From 62-47 sp044463945 (GTDB lineage Bacteria > Pseudomonadota > Alphaproteobacteria > Rhizobiales > Xanthobacteraceae), in NCBI GenBank assembly GCA_044463945.1, contig JBIQLW010000010.1, positions 32,800 to 96,799 of the forward strand: DNA of 64,000 bases, given 5' to 3'. The position numbers and the translations under genes were made by a program. This document shows, piece after piece, positions 19,491 to 28,943 of the stretch (positions are counted from its first letter, which is position 1; every line of letters begins with the position of its first letter). Under the pieces are notes generated by a model that was given only the letters and a program-made list of their open reading frames with translations, did not search any database and was not told the DNA's origin.

Positions 19491-20291
19491 CTAACGGGCC
19501 GCTCTGCGGCGGCCGAGCGCCCACAGCCCGAGGTTCCAGCCAACACAAACGGCAAGCGCGAGGATCAGGCCGACGGTCGATCCGAGATGCAGTGCAGCGA
19601 CATGAAGCATCGCCAGCCCGAGCCCGAAGCCGACCAGTCCCCACAACGCATTGGCCGCCACCGCGCCTGTGGCGCGCCCGCCGATGCGCGGATGCAGAAT
19701 CAATATGAGACTCGAAAACACGATCGGAAAGACTGCCAGAATACCAGTCACGAACGGGCCGACACGGCCTGACACAGCAACGACAACGGCAACCAGCAGC
19801 GCCACCAGCGAAGCGCGCAACGGGATATCGTACCAGCGCCTGCGAATCGGCGGCATCGACACCTTGCGATACTGTTTCGCCAGCGGCAAACAGACCGCCG
19901 CGGCGACCGCATTAACCGCAAGGCCGCCAGCGAGCGACCACGTTACGCCGCGTGTCGCCGTCGCCAGGACCAGCCACGCCGTCATCGCCGCAACAAAACT
20001 CGGGATCATCGCGTGCCGCTGCGCCATTGCGGCATAGATCAGGCCAAAGGTGATGGTCGCGGCATTGACTGGCAGCGCCGCCAGGGCGCTCTTCGCGATG
20101 AACGTGCTGTCATGATCCAGCGCCAGAAAAGCATAGACCGGCCCGGTCGAAACCGGCAGCGTCGCGATCAGCGCACCGATCACCGGCCCGGATCGCTCGG
20201 TGACAATCGAAGCGGTCACGACAAAGACCGCGGTTACGGCCATGCGTAGCAACAGCATCAATGCGAATGCGAGGTCGGGCGAATTCGGCAT
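19491..20291 (-). CDS. uncharacterised integral membrane protein
   Basis: 266 residues, strongly hydrophobic with eight to nine predicted helices (around 8-25, 34-54, 66-90, 95-112, 116-136, 155-175, 180-200, 210-230 and 235-255). I do not recognise the family. Internal similarity of the two halves is possible: both contain a Gly-rich helix followed by a Pro (VIGALIATLPVSTGP and FVTGILAVFPIVFSS). Such a (G/A)xLAxxPxxxxx element at matched positions suggests a duplicated transporter fold (inference). Only two positively charged loops are long (QYRKVSMPPIRRRWYD near 145). The last codons reach exactly to the mutS stop on the other strand. Confidence 0.75.
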   Translation of the reverse strand: MPNSPDLAFALMLLLRMAVTAVFVVTASIVTERSGPVIGALIATLPVSTGPVYAFLALDHDSTFIAKSALAALPVNAATITFGLIYAAMAQRHAMIPSFVAAMTAWLVLATATRGVTWSLAGGLAVNAVAAAVCLPLAKQYRKVSMPPIRRRWYDIPLRASLVALLVAVVVAVSGRVGPFVTGILAVFPIVFSSLILILHPRIGGRATGAVAANALWGLVGFGLGLAMLHVAALHLGSTVGLILALAVCVGWNLGLWALGRRRAAR

Positions 20292-20655
20292 AACGGCGTC
20301 ATGCCCGGCTTTACGTCAGGCATCCACGTCCTAAATTGCATTGATGGAATGCGCGAGCCGATAGAGGCCATGGCGATCTACGCGGCACCAGTTAAACGCA
20401 ATACATTGCCGCTGAAGTCTTGCGAAGGCTGAACGCGTATCGGGCATCATGATCGTACGGACCAGCACCGTCACATGGCTTGCCTGCTTGCATCCTTGAA
20501 AGCGAAGCGGCCGACAGATTGAGCGATCGGCGGCCCGCGCCGTCGAAACAAGCTCTTGCTTTCCAAAGCGTTATGTTGACAGATCGACGGCAGGACCCCG
20601 CAGCCGGGGCCGCGCGCCCAACGGCCGCGCTCCCGCCGTTCGACAGCCGAACCCG
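20292..20655. other. 364-base intergenic region upstream of glnD, no gene seen
   Basis: Lies between divergent genes. Short reading frames here have no protein-like composition. A TTGACA hexamer occurs near 20576, but no convincing -10 sits 16-18 bases after it. A small hairpin GCATT-N5-AATGC is near 20337. Presumably it holds the glnD and membrane-protein promoters. Confidence 0.6.
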
Positions 20656-23442
20656 ATGGATACCGAGACAGCGCCGCCCGCCTCCGATCCGATCTTCGAT
20701 ACCGCGCGGATCACCGCCGAGGTCGACGCGCTGGCCGACCGGCACGCCGGGAATAACGATGCCTTCCGCGCGGCGTTGTCACACCTGCTCAAGGCCGAAC
20801 TGCTCAAGGCCCGCGAAACCGCGCAGGCGATCCTGCTGAAAGACCGCCACGGCCGCCGCTGCGCCGAGCGGCTGTGCTTTGTGCAGGATGAAATCATCCG
20901 CATCCTGTTCACCGCCGCCACCCGCTACCTGTACCGCTCGTCGATCCCCTCGGGCGCCGAGCGCATGGCGGTGGTCGCCACCGGGGGCTACGGACGCGGG
21001 TTGATGGCGCCGGAATCCGACATCGATCTCCTGTTCATCCTGCCCTACAAGCAGACCGCGTGGGGCGAACAGGTCGCCGAGGCCATCCTCTATTGCCTGT
21101 GGGACATGGGTCTCAAGGTCGGCCACGCCACTCGCTCGGTCGATGAATCGATCCGCCAGGCGCGCGGCGACATGACCATCCGCACCGCGATCCTGGAAAC
21201 CCGCTATCTGACCGGCGACCGCGGGCTCTATGACGAACTGGTGGCGCGCTTCGACAAGGACGTGGTGCAAGGCACGGCGTCCGAGTTCGTCACCGCCAAG
21301 CTCGCCGAGCGTGAGGAGCGTCACCGCCGCGCCGGCCAGTCGCGCTACCTGGTGGAGCCCAACGTCAAGGACGGCAAGGGGGGCTTACGCGATCTGCACA
21401 CCCTGTTCTGGATCGCCAAATACGTCTATCGCGTCCGCGACACCGCCGAGTTGCGCAAGCGCGGCGTGTTCGACACCCACGAGTTCCGTGTGTTCGGCCG
21501 CTGCGCCGACCTGTTGTGGTCAGTCCGCTGCCACCTGCATTTCATCACCGGCCGTCCCGAGGAACGGCTGTCGTTCGACCTGCAACGCGAGATCGCCCAG
21601 CGGCTCGGCTACACCTCGCACCCTGGAATGCAGGACGTCGAGCGCTTCATGAAGCACTACTTCCTTGCCGCCAAGGACGTCGGGGACCTGACCGCGATCC
21701 TGTGCGCCAAGCTGGAGGACCAGCAGGCCAAGCCCGAGCCGGTGCTGAGCCGGATGATGGCGCGGCTGCGCCCCGGCGCCAAGCGGCGGCGGGTGCCGGA
21801 CAGCGACGATTTCGTCATCGACAACAACCGCATCACGCTGGCGACACCGGACGTGTTCCGGCGCGATCCGGTCAACCTGATCCGCATCTTCCGCCTCGCC
21901 CAGAAGAACAACCTTGCGTTCCATCCCGACGCGATGCGCACGGTGACGCGCTCGCTGCGGCTCATCAACGCCCAGGTCCGCGACGATCCCGAGGCCAACC
22001 GGCTGTTCATCGAGATCCTGACTTCCGACGACGCCGAGATCGTGCTGCGGCGGATGAACGAAACCGGCGTGCTGGGCCACTTCATTCGCGCCTTCGGCCG
22101 CATCGTGGCGATGATGCAGTTCAACATGTATCACCACTACACCGTCGACGAGCACCTGTTGCGCTGCGTCGGTTTCCTTCAGGAGATCGAGCGCGGCGAC
22201 AACGAGGAGTTCGCGCTCGCCTCCGACCTGATGCGCAAGATCCGGCCCGAGCACCGCACCGTCATCTACGTCTCCGTGCTCCTGCACGACATCGCCAAGG
22301 GCCGGCCGGAGGATCATTCGATCGCCGGCGGCAAGGTGGCGCGGCGGCTGTGCCCGCGGCTCGGCCTCAACGCCGCCGACACGGCGCTGGTGGCCTGGCT
22401 GATCGAACAGCACCTGACGATGTCGGCGGTGGCGCAGTCGCGCGACCTGTCCGACCGCAAGACCATCGAGAACTTCGCCGCCGTGGTGCAGTCGGTCGAG
22501 CACATGAAGCTGCTCACCATCCTCACCACCGCCGACATTCGCGGCGTCGGGCCGGGGGTGTGGAACGGCTGGAAGGCCGAGCTCCTGCGCACGCTGTACT
22601 ACGAGACGGAGCCGGTGCTGACCGGCGGCTTCTCCGAGGTCAACCGTACCCAGCGCATCGCGGCGGCGCAGGCCGAGTTCCGCGCCGCGTTCAAGGACTG
22701 GCCGGAAGCGGCGCTCACCGCCTACATCGCCCGGCACTATCCGGCCTACTGGCTCAAGGTCGATCTGCCGCGCAAGATTCGTCACGCGCGCTTCCTGCAT
22801 TCGGCCGAGGAAGGCCGCCACAAGCTGGCGATCAATGTCGGCTTCGACGAAGCGCGCGGCGTTACCGAGCTGACGATCCTCGCGCCTGACCATCCATGGC
22901 TGCTGTCGATCATCGCCGGCGCCTGCGCCTCCGCCGGCGCCAACATCGTCGATGCCCAGATCTACACCACCACCGACGGCCTCGCCCTCGACACCATCGC
23001 CATTTCGCGCGAATACGACCGCGACGAGGACGAGGGCCGCCGCGCAACGCGGATCGGCGACATGATCGAACAGGTGCTGGAAGGCAAGTTGCGGCTGCCC
23101 GAAGTGGTGGCGCACCGCGTCGCCAGCCGCACCCGGCCGCGCCCGTTCGTGGTCGAGCCCGAAGTCGTCATCAACAACCAGTGGTCGGACCGCCACACCG
23201 TGATCGAAGTCTCCGGCCTCGACCGGCCGGGCCTGTTGTATCAACTGACCACGGCGATCTCGAAGCTCAACCTGAACATCGCCTCGGCGCACGTCTCGAC
23301 CTTCGGCGAGCGCGCCCGCGACGTGTTCTACGTCACCGACCTGCTCGGCGCGCAGATCACCGCGCCGACCCGGCAGGCGGCGATCAAGCGCGCGCTGGTG
23401 CATCTGTTGACCAACGATCCCGCCTCGGCGTCCCAGGCATGA
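20656..23442 (+). CDS. glnD: [protein-PII] uridylyltransferase / uridylyl-removing enzyme
   Basis: 928 residues, the bifunctional nitrogen sensor that uridylylates PII (GlnB/GlnK) at low glutamine and deuridylylates it at high glutamine. Domains in order: nucleotidyltransferase (GGYGRGLMAPESDIDLLF, ~110-127, with the catalytic DxD), PII-UR linker, HD phosphohydrolase domain (VLLHDIAKGRPEDHS, ~541-555) and two C-terminal ACT domains (~735-815, beginning ELTILAPDHPWLLS, and ~847-920, beginning VIEVSGLDRPGLL) that sense glutamine. All key residues are present. The start ATG at 20656 gives MDTETAPPASD. In rhizobia glnD often neighbours mutS and ogt-like genes, as here. Confidence 0.97.
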   Translation: MDTETAPPASDPIFDTARITAEVDALADRHAGNNDAFRAALSHLLKAELLKARETAQAILLKDRHGRRCAERLCFVQDEIIRILFTAATRYLYRSSIPSGAERMAVVATGGYGRGLMAPESDIDLLFILPYKQTAWGEQVAEAILYCLWDMGLKVGHATRSVDESIRQARGDMTIRTAILETRYLTGDRGLYDELVARFDKDVVQGTASEFVTAKLAEREERHRRAGQSRYLVEPNVKDGKGGLRDLHTLFWIAKYVYRVRDTAELRKRGVFDTHEFRVFGRCADLLWSVRCHLHFITGRPEERLSFDLQREIAQRLGYTSHPGMQDVERFMKHYFLAAKDVGDLTAILCAKLEDQQAKPEPVLSRMMARLRPGAKRRRVPDSDDFVIDNNRITLATPDVFRRDPVNLIRIFRLAQKNNLAFHPDAMRTVTRSLRLINAQVRDDPEANRLFIEILTSDDAEIVLRRMNETGVLGHFIRAFGRIVAMMQFNMYHHYTVDEHLLRCVGFLQEIERGDNEEFALASDLMRKIRPEHRTVIYVSVLLHDIAKGRPEDHSIAGGKVARRLCPRLGLNAADTALVAWLIEQHLTMSAVAQSRDLSDRKTIENFAAVVQSVEHMKLLTILTTADIRGVGPGVWNGWKAELLRTLYYETEPVLTGGFSEVNRTQRIAAAQAEFRAAFKDWPEAALTAYIARHYPAYWLKVDLPRKIRHARFLHSAEEGRHKLAINVGFDEARGVTELTILAPDHPWLLSIIAGACASAGANIVDAQIYTTTDGLALDTIAISREYDRDEDEGRRATRIGDMIEQVLEGKLRLPEVVAHRVASRTRPRPFVVEPEVVINNQWSDRHTVIEVSGLDRPGLLYQLTTAISKLNLNIASAHVSTFGERARDVFYVTDLLGAQITAPTRQAAIKRALVHLLTNDPASASQA

Positions 23443-23464
23443 TCCGCCGGCGGCCGCGCTTCAC

Positions 23465-24001
23465 TCACCCGGCGATGTCCACGCCTTCGTGCCGGAGCAG
23501 CCAGCGCTTGCGGTCGAGGCCGCCGCCGTACCCGGTGAGCGAACCGTCGGAGCCGATCACGCGATGGCATGGCACCACCACGCTGATCGGATTGGCGCCG
23601 TTGGCGTGGCCGATCGCGCGCACCGCCTTCGGCCGCTCGATCCGGGCCGCCAGCGCGCCATAGCTGGTGGTCGTGCCCGGCGCGATGCCGCGCAGCGCCG
23701 ACCACACCTCGCGCTGGAACGCAGTACCGCCGAAGCGGCAGCGCACAGCGGAAAGCGAACCGAGATCGCCGGCGAAATATCCGGCGAGCGCGGTGCGGAT
23801 CGCCGCCGGCGCCGTCCCCTCGACCAGTTCGGAGCGGCCGTACTGCTGGCGAATCAACTCGGCCATGCGCTGTTCGTAATCGGCCCAGTCGAGCGCGCAC
23901 AACCGTTCGTCGGCGTCAGTCACGACAAGCGCCACGCCGATCGGCGTCTCGAAGCGATCCAGATAGAAACGTTCCGGCGTTTTTGCGGGCATTCGCACCA
24001 T
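23465..24001 (-). CDS. ogt: methylated-DNA--[protein]-cysteine S-methyltransferase
   Basis: 178 residues. The active-site motif VVPCHRVIGSDGSLTGYGGG (~135-154) contains the methyl-acceptor Cys in PCHRV; upstream are the HTH segment FQREVWSALRGIAPGTTTSYGALAARI and the Asn hinge in ANGANPISV. It removes O6-methylguanine (and O4-methylthymine) adducts by suicidal transfer to Cys. Length fits Ogt rather than the longer Ada fusion. The N-terminal ~90 residues are the variable ribonuclease-H-like domain. The ATG at 24001 (MVRMPAKT) is used; an ATG three codons later is equally possible. It is convergent with glnD, 22 bases apart. Confidence 0.95.
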   Translation of the reverse strand: MVRMPAKTPERFYLDRFETPIGVALVVTDADERLCALDWADYEQRMAELIRQQYGRSELVEGTAPAAIRTALAGYFAGDLGSLSAVRCRFGGTAFQREVWSALRGIAPGTTTSYGALAARIERPKAVRAIGHANGANPISVVVPCHRVIGSDGSLTGYGGGLDRKRWLLRHEGVDIAG

Positions 24002-24205
24002 CCGTTAAACCTCGGACCACCAATTCCAGCCCGATACGCCAAAGGTCGTATGCGGGACGTCGGATTTATCCCGAATATCCCGACTGCACGCATGTTTCAC
24101 TTTACATTGGCAAATCGGTTCCGCCACTATTGCACCAACGGCGGCGTCGCGCCTCAGCGCCATCGACCGTCGAATAACCAAGGTTCGTGTCACACAAAGG
24201 AAGAA

Positions 24206-25435
24206 ATGCCAATGAGGGATCACATTCTAGGTCTAACCGTCGCGTCGGCCGTTGCCGTTGCGCTGTCGGTATCGTCGGCCCATGCGCAGAAGAAATACGA
24301 CACCGGCGCCACCGACACCGAAATCAAGATCGGCCAGACCGTGCCGTTCAGCGGCCCGGCCTCCGCCTATGCTACCATCGGCAAGACCCAGGCGGCCTAT
24401 TTCAAAATGATCAACGATCAGGGCGGCGTGAACGGCCGCAAGCTCAACCTGATCCAGTACGATGACGCCTACAGCCCGCCAAAGGCGGTCGAGCAGGTGC
24501 GCAAGCTGGTGGAGGGCGACGAGGTTCTGCTCACCTTCCAGATCGTCGGCACCCCCTCGAACGCCGCCGTGCAGAAATATCTGAACCAGAAGAAGGTCCC
24601 GCAACTGTTCGCGGCGACCGGCGCAACCCGCTTCACCGATCCCAAGAACTTCCCGTGGACGATGGGCTTCAACCCGAACTACCAGTCCGAGGGGCGCATC
24701 TACGGCAAATACATTCTCACCAATTACCCCAATGCCAAGATCGGCATCCTGTTTCAGAACGACGACCTCGGCCGCGACTACGTGACTGGCCTCAAGGAAG
24801 CGCTGGGCGACAAGGCCAAGACCATGATCGTCGCCGAAACGTCGTACGAACTCACCGATCCGACCATCGATTCCCAGATCGTCAAGCTGAAGTCCGCGGG
24901 CGCCGACCTGCTCTACGATGCTTCGACGCCGAAATTCGCGGCGCAGGCCATCAAGAAGGTCGCCGACCTCGGATGGAAGCCGGTGCATATCCTCGATATC
25001 AACGCCACCTCGGTGGGTGCGGTGATGAAGCCGGCCGGCCTGGAAAATTCCAAGGGCGTCATCAGCACCAACTATGGCAAGGATCCGCTCGACCCGGCCT
25101 GGAAGGACGATCCGGGCATGAAGAGGTACTTCGATTTCATGGCGAAGTACTATCCCGAGGGTGACAAGGACTCGAGCTTCAACTCCTACGGCTACAGCAC
25201 CGCGCAGCTTCTGGTGCATGTGTTGAAAGCCTGCGGCGACAACCTGACCCGCGACAACGTCATGAAACAGGCGACCAGCCTCAAGGACGTTCAGCTCGAT
25301 CTCTCGCTACCGGGAATCGTCGGCTCGACCTCACCGACCGACTACCGTGTCAACAAGCAGTTGCAGATGATGAAGTTCAACGGCGAGCGTTGGGAATTGT
25401 TCGGCCCGATCATCGTCGACGATCATAAGAGCTGA
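24206..25435 (+). CDS. ABC transporter substrate-binding protein, branched-chain amino acid type
   Basis: 409 residues, exported periplasmic-binding protein of the LivJ/LivK family (Peripla_BP_6 type). The signal peptide MPMRDHILGLTVASAVAVAL...SSAHA is cleaved before QKKYDTG (Ala ~27). The mature protein begins TEIKIGQTVPFSGPASAYATIG and contains NDQGGVNGRKLNLIQYDDAYSPPKAVEQVRKL, typical wording of amide/amino-acid/aromatic-acid binding members in Bradyrhizobiaceae. The ligand is not predictable. AAGGA precedes the ATG by a few bases. No permease or ATPase genes are nearby, and a strong terminator follows, so this is a monocistronic orphan that must work with a translocator encoded elsewhere. 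Confidence 0.92.
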   Translation: MPMRDHILGLTVASAVAVALSVSSAHAQKKYDTGATDTEIKIGQTVPFSGPASAYATIGKTQAAYFKMINDQGGVNGRKLNLIQYDDAYSPPKAVEQVRKLVEGDEVLLTFQIVGTPSNAAVQKYLNQKKVPQLFAATGATRFTDPKNFPWTMGFNPNYQSEGRIYGKYILTNYPNAKIGILFQNDDLGRDYVTGLKEALGDKAKTMIVAETSYELTDPTIDSQIVKLKSAGADLLYDASTPKFAAQAIKKVADLGWKPVHILDINATSVGAVMKPAGLENSKGVISTNYGKDPLDPAWKDDPGMKRYFDFMAKYYPEGDKDSSFNSYGYSTAQLLVHVLKACGDNLTRDNVMKQATSLKDVQLDLSLPGIVGSTSPTDYRVNKQLQMMKFNGERWELFGPIIVDDHKS

Positions 25436-25468
25436 TTCCGGCAACGATCGCAATCGTTCACGACATCA

Positions 25469-25510
25469 GGCCGGCGCGGCGGAGGACCGTCGCGCCGGCC
25501 TCATCTTTTC
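25469..25510 (+). terminator. strong rho-independent terminator
   Basis: A ten-base perfect GC stem GGCCGGCGCG / CGCGCCGGCC (25469-25478 with 25491-25500), extended inward by GCGG/CCGT pairing to an AGGA loop, followed by TCATCTTTTC. It ends the transcript of the orphan binding-protein gene, 34 bases after its stop. Confidence 0.85.
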
Positions 25511-25663
25511 GCGCGCCGCTGCCCGGTAGGGTTAAGAACGGCTGAAACCCTTGTGTTACAGGGGTTTGCGGCGCCGCTGCGGAATCGCCGTTAACCGTCA
25601 TTTAACGCGCCTTTAAGTCCCGCCGGCTAGCTTGTCCCGACGTGGGGCGGGCTCAGTGAACGG

Positions 25664-27895
25664 ATGGCGTTGCGACGAAAAAAGGTCAGTCAGCGGAAGG
25701 AGCCGCAGTTCGGGCTGGGCGCTTCGCTGGCCAGCCTGCGTCTCAACATCGCCGACCGCATCAGCGTCGCCGGCGACGACAAACCAGCCAAATCAAACAA
25801 GCCCGCCAGGCGCGACGGTGGCGGCAGCGGCTCCCGCAAACCGCGCAAGCGCGGACCGCGTGGCGGCCTGCGGCGCAAGATCTATCGCGCGGCGTATTGG
25901 GGCGCGGTGGCCGGGCTGTGGGGCATCATCGCCGTAGTCGGCGTGGTGATCTGGGTCGGCGCGCACCTGCCGCCGATCCAATCGCTGGAAATTCCCAAGC
26001 GGCCGCCGACGATCCAGATCGTCGGGCGCGACGGCAGCCTGCTGGAGACGCGCGGCGAGATGGGCGGGGCCAGCGTCGCCCTGAAGGAACTGCCGGCGTA
26101 CCTGCCGAAGGCATTCATCGCCATCGAGGATCGCCGCTTCTACAGCCATTACGGCATCGATCCGCTCGGCATCGCCCGCGCCGCGCTCGCCAACATCCTG
26201 CATCGCGGTGTCTCGCAGGGCGGCTCGACGCTGACCCAGCAGCTTGCGAAGAACCTATTCCTGACCCAGGAGCGCACCCTTCAGCGCAAGCTCCAGGAGG
26301 CCGAACTCGCGCTGTGGCTGGAGCACAACCACACCAAGGCGGAGATTCTCGAACTCTATCTCAACCGGGTCTATTTCGGCTCCGGCGCCTACGGCGTCGA
26401 TGCCGCCGCGCAAAAGTATTTCGGCAAGTCGGCGCGCAAGGTGACGCTGTCGGAAGCCGCGATGCTGGCCGGGCTGGTGAAGTCGCCATCGCGGCTCGCG
26501 CCCAACCGCAATCCCGAGGGCGCTTCGATGCGCGCGCAGACCGTGCTCGGCGCCATGGCCGACGCCGGCTTCATCACCGCGCAGCAAGCCAAGGCCGCGA
26601 TCGCCAACCCGTCCTACGCGGTGAAACCGCCGGGCGCCGGCACCATCAATTACGTCGCCGACTGGATCGGCGAAGTGCTTGACGACCTGATCGGCCAGAT
26701 CGACCAGAACATCGTGGTCGAAACCTCGATCGATCCCAAGCTGCAAAGCGTGGCGGAAGCGGCCGTGATCGACGAACTCGCCGCCAAGAGCGTCAAATTC
26801 AACGTCACCCAGGGCGCGCTGGTGGCGATGACGCCGAGCGGCGAAGTGCGCGCCATGGTCGGCGGACGCAACTACGTCGACAGCCAGTTCAACCGTGCGG
26901 TTACCGCAAGACGCCAGCCGGGCTCGGCGTTCAAGCCGTTCGTCTACCTGACCGCGATCGAGGCCGGACTGACGCCCGAGACGATCCGGCAGGACGCCCC
27001 GATCGACGTCAAAGGCTGGCGGCCGGAGAACTACACCCACGAATACTTCGGCGCGGTGACACTGACGCAGGCGCTGGCGATGTCGCTCAACACCGTGGCG
27101 GTGCGGCTCGGGCTCGAAGTCGGTGCGAAAAACGTGGTGCGCACCGCGCACCGCCTCGGCATCACCTCGAAGCTCGACGCCAACGCCTCGATCGCATTGG
27201 GCACCTCCGGCGTGTCGCTGCTGGAGCTGACGGGCGCCTACGCGCCGTTCGCCAATGGCGGCTATGGAATTTCGCCGCACGTCGTCAACCGCATCCGCGC
27301 CGAGAACGGCAAGGTGCTGTACCGGCGGCCGCCCGATCCACGCGACCGGGTGATCGAGCCGCGTCACGTCGCGATGATGAACACCATGATGCGCGAGACG
27401 CTGGTGAGCGGCACCGCGCGCAAGGCCGAGATTCCCGGCTGGACCGCGGCGGGCAAGACCGGCACCAGCCAGGATTTCCGCGACGCCTGGTTCATCGGCT
27501 ACACCGCCAACCTCGTCACCGGGGTCTGGCTCGGCAACGACGACAACTCGCCCACCAAGAAGGCGACCGGCGGCGGTCTGCCGGTGGAGGTGTGGACCCG
27601 CTTCATGCGGACCGCCCATCAGGGCGTCGCGGTCGCGGCCCTGCCAGGCGCGCAGGCGGGCGGCTTATTCCCGAGTTTCACGGCAAGCGCGCCGCAGCAG
27701 ACCAACGTGGCCCCTGCCGCGACGCCCGCAGGCGTCACCATCGGCGGCGCGCCGCCGCGCTATCCGGCGCCGCCGTCGCCGGCTTCGCTTCCCGCAGGCA
27801 ACGCGCCGCGTCCTGCGCCGGCGGCGGTGCGGCCGGAAGCGGCATCCGGTCTTGACGGCTGGCTGGTGGAGCGGCTGTTCGGCGGCCGGCGTTGA
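25664..27895 (+). CDS. penicillin-binding protein 1A (bifunctional transglycosylase/transpeptidase)
   Basis: 743 residues, class A PBP. A basic cytoplasmic N-terminus of ~65 residues rich in Lys/Arg precedes one membrane helix (~80-105). The glycosyltransferase domain has IEDRRFYSHYGIDP with the catalytic Glu at ~154, then GGSTLTQQLAKNLFL and LELYLNRVYFG. The transpeptidase domain has the SxxK motif in PGSAFKPF (Ser ~420), the SLN triad near 470 and KTGTSQDFRDAWFIGYT near 596. The C-terminal ~60 residues are Pro/Ala rich. It polymerises and cross-links peptidoglycan in the periplasm. It complements mtgA at 1654-2322. The PBP1A family in this lineage often has such extended tails at both ends. 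Confidence 0.95.
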   Translation: MALRRKKVSQRKEPQFGLGASLASLRLNIADRISVAGDDKPAKSNKPARRDGGGSGSRKPRKRGPRGGLRRKIYRAAYWGAVAGLWGIIAVVGVVIWVGAHLPPIQSLEIPKRPPTIQIVGRDGSLLETRGEMGGASVALKELPAYLPKAFIAIEDRRFYSHYGIDPLGIARAALANILHRGVSQGGSTLTQQLAKNLFLTQERTLQRKLQEAELALWLEHNHTKAEILELYLNRVYFGSGAYGVDAAAQKYFGKSARKVTLSEAAMLAGLVKSPSRLAPNRNPEGASMRAQTVLGAMADAGFITAQQAKAAIANPSYAVKPPGAGTINYVADWIGEVLDDLIGQIDQNIVVETSIDPKLQSVAEAAVIDELAAKSVKFNVTQGALVAMTPSGEVRAMVGGRNYVDSQFNRAVTARRQPGSAFKPFVYLTAIEAGLTPETIRQDAPIDVKGWRPENYTHEYFGAVTLTQALAMSLNTVAVRLGLEVGAKNVVRTAHRLGITSKLDANASIALGTSGVSLLELTGAYAPFANGGYGISPHVVNRIRAENGKVLYRRPPDPRDRVIEPRHVAMMNTMMRETLVSGTARKAEIPGWTAAGKTGTSQDFRDAWFIGYTANLVTGVWLGNDDNSPTKKATGGGLPVEVWTRFMRTAHQGVAVAALPGAQAGGLFPSFTASAPQQTNVAPAATPAGVTIGGAPPRYPAPPSPASLPAGNAPRPAPAAVRPEAASGLDGWLVERLFGGRR

Positions 27896-27940
27896 AAATA
27901 GCGCGGGGCATCGCGCTCACGACGGCCACGCCTGCGCGGC

Positions 27941-28696
27941 CTACTCCTGAATGCCGTAGCGATGCAGGTCGTTGCCGTAGACATCGAGCCAGGTCTTGGC
28001 CTGCTCGACCTTGGGGCAGATTCGCGCCACCACTTTCCAGAAGCGCGGCGAGTGGTTCATCTCGACGAGGTGCGCGACCTCGTGCGCGGCGAGATAATCC
28101 AGCACATAGGGCGGCGCCAGGATCAGCCGCCATGAGAACGACAGCGATCCCGCCGAGGTGCAGGAGCCCCAGCGGCTCGATTGATCGCGGATCGACAGCC
28201 GCGTCACCCGGACACCCAGTTGCGCGGCGTAGACGTCCACGGATCTTTGCAGGTCGCGGCGCGCCTCGCGCTTGAGATAATCGTGGACACGCCGATCGAT
28301 GTGCTCGATGCCGCCGGCGGCGCACAGAACGCGCTCGCCGCTCTCACGGGTTTCGATCCACACCGTGCCGCGGCTTCCTGCGCGATGCACGATGCGATGC
28401 GCGACGCCGCGCAGCGGAACCGTGACGCCCGGCCGAAAGGGCGCGGCTTTCGGCAAGCGTCCGAGCCGCGCCGCGATCCAACCGCCGTGACGCTGCGCGA
28501 AGTCCTTGGCATCGGCAATGGTGCCGCGCGGCGGCATGGTGAGGATCGCCTCGCGATCGCTCGGATGAATCCGCAGCGTGTAACGACGCGCGCGACGGTG
28601 CCGCCTCAGGCGGATCGCGAAAATCTGCGACCCGAACTTGATGACGATGGTCGAAGGTTCATACGGGCGACGATAGAGGAGGGCACGAACAGCCAT
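27941..28696 (-). CDS. YgjP-like zinc metallopeptidase (DUF45/M48-type)
   Basis: 251 residues. The zinc motif HEVAHLVEMNHSPRFW near residue 200 (HExxH with a third His ligand in NHS) and the upstream DQSSRWGSCTSAGSLSFSWRLILAPPYVLDYLAAHE are the signature of the YgjP-like metallopeptidase domain (COG1451). The N-terminal half is beta-rich and basic (IFAIRLRRHRRARRYTLRI). Some relatives sit next to type I restriction genes; here no such neighbours exist. The ATG at 28696 (MAVRALLYRR) is preferred over one 105 bases upstream because the conserved region starts right after it. The gene is convergent with PBP1A and its function in the cell is unknown. Confidence 0.88.
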   Translation of the reverse strand: MAVRALLYRRPYEPSTIVIKFGSQIFAIRLRRHRRARRYTLRIHPSDREAILTMPPRGTIADAKDFAQRHGGWIAARLGRLPKAAPFRPGVTVPLRGVAHRIVHRAGSRGTVWIETRESGERVLCAAGGIEHIDRRVHDYLKREARRDLQRSVDVYAAQLGVRVTRLSIRDQSSRWGSCTSAGSLSFSWRLILAPPYVLDYLAAHEVAHLVEMNHSPRFWKVVARICPKVEQAKTWLDVYGNDLHRYGIQE

Positions 28697-28907
28697 GTCT
28701 GCGGATCCGGCATCCAGGAAGTCGCCCGGATTCTGCCACATCCGCCGCCAGGAAAAGCGGTCCGCGCAAAAACAAATCATTTGCCCAATATACAGGGGCA
28801 TCGGGCGGAAATCGCCCTAGATCATGTGGTTTGATCGGCTTGAATTGAACCTAAATTGCGCCGGTTCCGCCGCTCAAAAAGTGACGCCACATTCATTGCT
28901 CCATGGA

Positions 28908-28929
28908 CGGGTGAATTTATGTTCACCCG
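28908..28929 (-). terminator. stem-loop downstream of phaZ
   Basis: CGGGTGAA / TTCACCCG, an eight-base perfect stem with a six-base loop, 15 bases after the phaZ stop. It lacks a U tract on the minus strand, so it may stabilise the 3' end rather than terminate on its own. Confidence 0.4.
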
Positions 28930-28943
28930 CCAGGCCCCCGCGC

